DNA of 6,382 nucleotides from the NCBI GenBank assembly GCA_964575225.1, contig CAZNQW010000225.1:1-6382 (forward strand), read 5' to 3'. A program made the position numbers and the translations under genes. The stretch's first letter is position 1. The number at the start of each line of letters is the position of its first letter. Below, piece by piece: positions 6,321-6,382 of the stretch. This stretch comes from CAZNQW01 sp964575225. Its GTDB lineage: Bacteria > Chloroflexota > Anaerolineae > JAAYZQ01. Below the pieces are notes generated by a model, which ran no database searches, was not told the origin of the DNA, and was given only the letters and a program-made list of their open reading frames with translations.

Positions 6321-6359
6321 AAAAAGGCCTCGCCCCCTTTCTTCAAGAAAGGGGGCGAG
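6321..6359 (-). terminator. Rho-independent terminator of an unseen gene to the right
   Basis: A perfect 13-bp stem (arms 6329-6341 and 6347-6359, CTCGCCCCCTTTC and its complement) with a 5-nt loop is followed on the minus strand by GCC and five Ts (6321-6325). On the plus strand no T-run follows, so it works leftward only. It would end a minus-strand gene lying beyond the right edge and insulate the nrdR promoter about 65 bp downstream. Such GC-rich perfect palindromes are sometimes repeated in genomes, but only one copy is seen here. Confidence 0.85.
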
Positions 6360-6382
6360 AAGGGATGCGATAGCCCGCTAGG

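Overview
The window reads almost entirely on the minus strand. It holds five confident genes in two transcription units, with short intergenic stretches carrying recognisable promoters. The make-up suggests a free-living, GC-rich bacterium, most plausibly Chloroflexota or a similar deep-branching lineage. The pointers are a class II (B12-dependent) ribonucleotide reductase as the nrdR partner, a TIGR03960-type radical SAM protein, and sigma-70-like TATAAT promoters in GC-rich DNA. The phylum is inferred from gene content only.

Right unit (about 6256 down to 2581): a promoter (TTGCCA, 17 bp, TATAGT) precedes a leader of about 155 nt, then nrdR (GTG start, 163 codons), ogt (189 codons, 7 bp after nrdR) and nrdJ (810 codons, overlapping ogt by 16 bp). 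NrdR is the Zn-ribbon/ATP-cone repressor of ribonucleotide reductase genes and NrdJ is the reductase. Ogt repairs O6-alkylguanine. Two NrdR-box-like sequences lie 32 bp apart just downstream of the predicted start site, so the operon probably regulates itself. Deoxynucleotide supply and alkylation repair would then share one switch. A small ORF in the leader ends across the nrdR start codon (GTGA overlap) and may be a coupled leader peptide, but it is unproven.

Left unit (about 2549 down to 199): a promoter (TTGGGC, 17 bp, TATAAT) ends so close to the ATG of a YdcF/DUF218 membrane-anchored protein that the mRNA is predicted to be leaderless. Fifteen bases after that gene comes a 541-residue radical SAM protein with a B12-binding-like N-terminal region and a four-cysteine tail.

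Edges: at the left, positions 1-198 hold no visible complete gene. They do hold a good minus-strand promoter (103-131) and, just downstream of its start site, a sequence able to form a closed stem (34-91), presumably the leader of a gene beyond the window. At the right, a strong rho-independent terminator (6321-6359) ends an unseen minus-strand gene. The stretch 6067-6382 (316 bp) contains only the nrdR leader, boxes, promoter, possible leader ORF and this terminator. No tRNA, rRNA, CRISPR, insertion sequence or phage feature was seen. No frank novel defence or mobile system is present; the interest lies in regulation and operon composition.
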